Part shown: piece by piece, positions 33,752 to 34,110 of the stretch
Layout of the letters: every line of letters begins with the position of its first letter
Position numbering within the stretch: the stretch's first letter is position 1
Assembly (NCBI GenBank): GCA_905212635.1
Contig: CAJMFH010000028.1
Span: 1 to 34,110 of the forward strand
Direction of reading: 5' to 3'
Length of the DNA: 34,110 bases
DNA from: an uncultured Lachnoclostridium sp.
Lineage (GTDB): Bacteria > Bacillota > Clostridia > Lachnospirales > Lachnospiraceae
Notes under the pieces: generated by a model
Database searches by the model: none
What the model was told of the DNA's origin: nothing
Seen by the model: only the letters and a program-made list of their open reading frames with translations
Translations under genes and position numbers: made by a program

Positions 33752-34110
33752 TTGAAAAAGAATTTCAAAAGAACTTTAGCAAAAGTTATGGCAGTTGCCT
33801 TGACAGTATCTATGGTTGGCGTTGCTTCTACAGATGCAGATGCTGCGAAAAAGATCAAACTTTCAAGCAAATCCATTTCCGTAGCTAAGGGAGCAACCAA
33901 AAAAGTAACTATCAAAAACGTAAAAGCAAAAAAATTAAAGAAACTTACAGTTAAGAGTGCAAACAAAAAGATTGCAACTGTAAAGAAAGCTGGAAAAACT
34001 GCTATCAAAGTAACAGGTAAGAAAGCAGGAAAATCCACAAAAGTAACTGTAAAAGTAAAAGTTGGCAAGAAGACAACAAAACTTACTTTGAAAGTTAAAG
34101 TAACAAAAGC
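33752..34110 (+). CDS. Lys-rich Big_2-like surface protein, N-terminal part
   Basis: The gene is cut by the window end; about 119 codons are visible and the frame is still open. The start is TTG at 33752. Residues 1-32 are a classic signal peptide: KKNFKR, a hydrophobic run (VMAVALTVSMVGVAS) and a DADA cleavage region. The mature part is extremely Lys-rich with short beta-strand repeats (LSSKSISVAKG, KKVTIKNV, KKAGKTAIKVTG, STKVTVKVKVG), as in Big_2-like Ig repeats of Lachnospiraceae surface proteins. It probably belongs to a larger wall-associated adhesin or glycan-binding protein. It follows the structured RNA candidate and gives an idea of what the missing front of the truncated 31501 gene looked like. 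Confidence 0.85.
   Translation, partial: MKKNFKRTLAKVMAVALTVSMVGVASTDADAAKKIKLSSKSISVAKGATKKVTIKNVKAKKLKKLTVKSANKKIATVKKAGKTAIKVTGKKAGKSTKVTVKVKVGKKTTKLTLKVKVTK

Overview
The window looks like chromosome of an anaerobic Gram-positive bacterium of the Clostridia, most likely a Lachnospiraceae member. This is inferred from three things: AT-rich DNA with strong AGGAGG-type ribosome sites and several TTG starts; Lys-rich bacterial Ig-like (Big_2) surface proteins; and the families present (a FucI-like isomerase next to xylulokinase, an Rpn-type nuclease, a SpoIIQ-like LytM protein, YfhO). No rRNA, tRNA, CRISPR array, phage or insertion sequence was seen. Genus cannot be fixed from the sequence alone.

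Layout. (1) 50-1876, minus strand: a patatin-like phospholipase and an unidentified protein with a faint FliD-like look. (2) 2082-5193, plus strand: a sugar isomerase of the L-fucose/arabinose isomerase superfamily followed by xylulokinase, with a perfect hairpin between them and a terminator after them. (3) 5281-9366, plus strand: a secreted Ig-like protein with a 20-residue Asp/Glu tail, an O-antigen ligase/polymerase-type membrane protein and a polyprenyl-phosphate sugar-1-phosphate transferase, closed by a strong terminator. (4) 9428-12762, minus strand: a catalytically degenerate LytM protein with a sigma-F-like promoter, an acyltransferase-3 protein and an OpgB/LtaS-like phosphoglycerol transferase. 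(5) 12840-13772: an Rpn/PD-(D/E)XK nuclease with in-frame DNA repeats. (6) 13952-16577: rfbA (minus) and, divergently, a NeuD/PglD-type acyltransferase plus a GtrB-like glycosyltransferase; the two promoters share one -35 palindrome. (7) 16622-20239, minus: ATP-grasp ligase, flippase and a WecE-type sugar aminotransferase. (8) 20352-31345, minus: a nine-gene operon with gaps of 7 nt or less: two glycosyltransferases, Wzm/Wzt-type ABC exporter, a DUF4214-like protein, three more glycosyltransferases and YfhO. (9) 31472-34110, plus: a 5'-truncated Ig-like/carbohydrate-binding protein, a well-folded three-way-junction RNA candidate, and the start of another Lys-rich Ig-like surface protein.

Together sections 3 and 6-8 form a large cell-surface glycan locus. 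They provide priming (sugar-phosphate transferase), dTDP-glucose activation (RfbA), a dTDP-4-amino-6-deoxysugar (WecE), acylation or ligation of sugars (NeuD-like, ATP-grasp), chain assembly (about six glycosyltransferases), and two export routes (a Wzx-like flippase with a ligase/polymerase, and a Wzm/Wzt ABC exporter with a C-terminal substrate-binding domain). The dTDP-glucose dehydratase RfbB needed to link RfbA to WecE is not in the window.

The most unusual items are the three-way-junction RNA at 33628-33712, the abrupt entry into the middle of a surface-protein gene near 31500, the aminotransferase/flippase/ATP-grasp operon, and the bipolar-charged protein at 5281. All folds, promoters and family calls are from reading by eye; no search or folding program was run.
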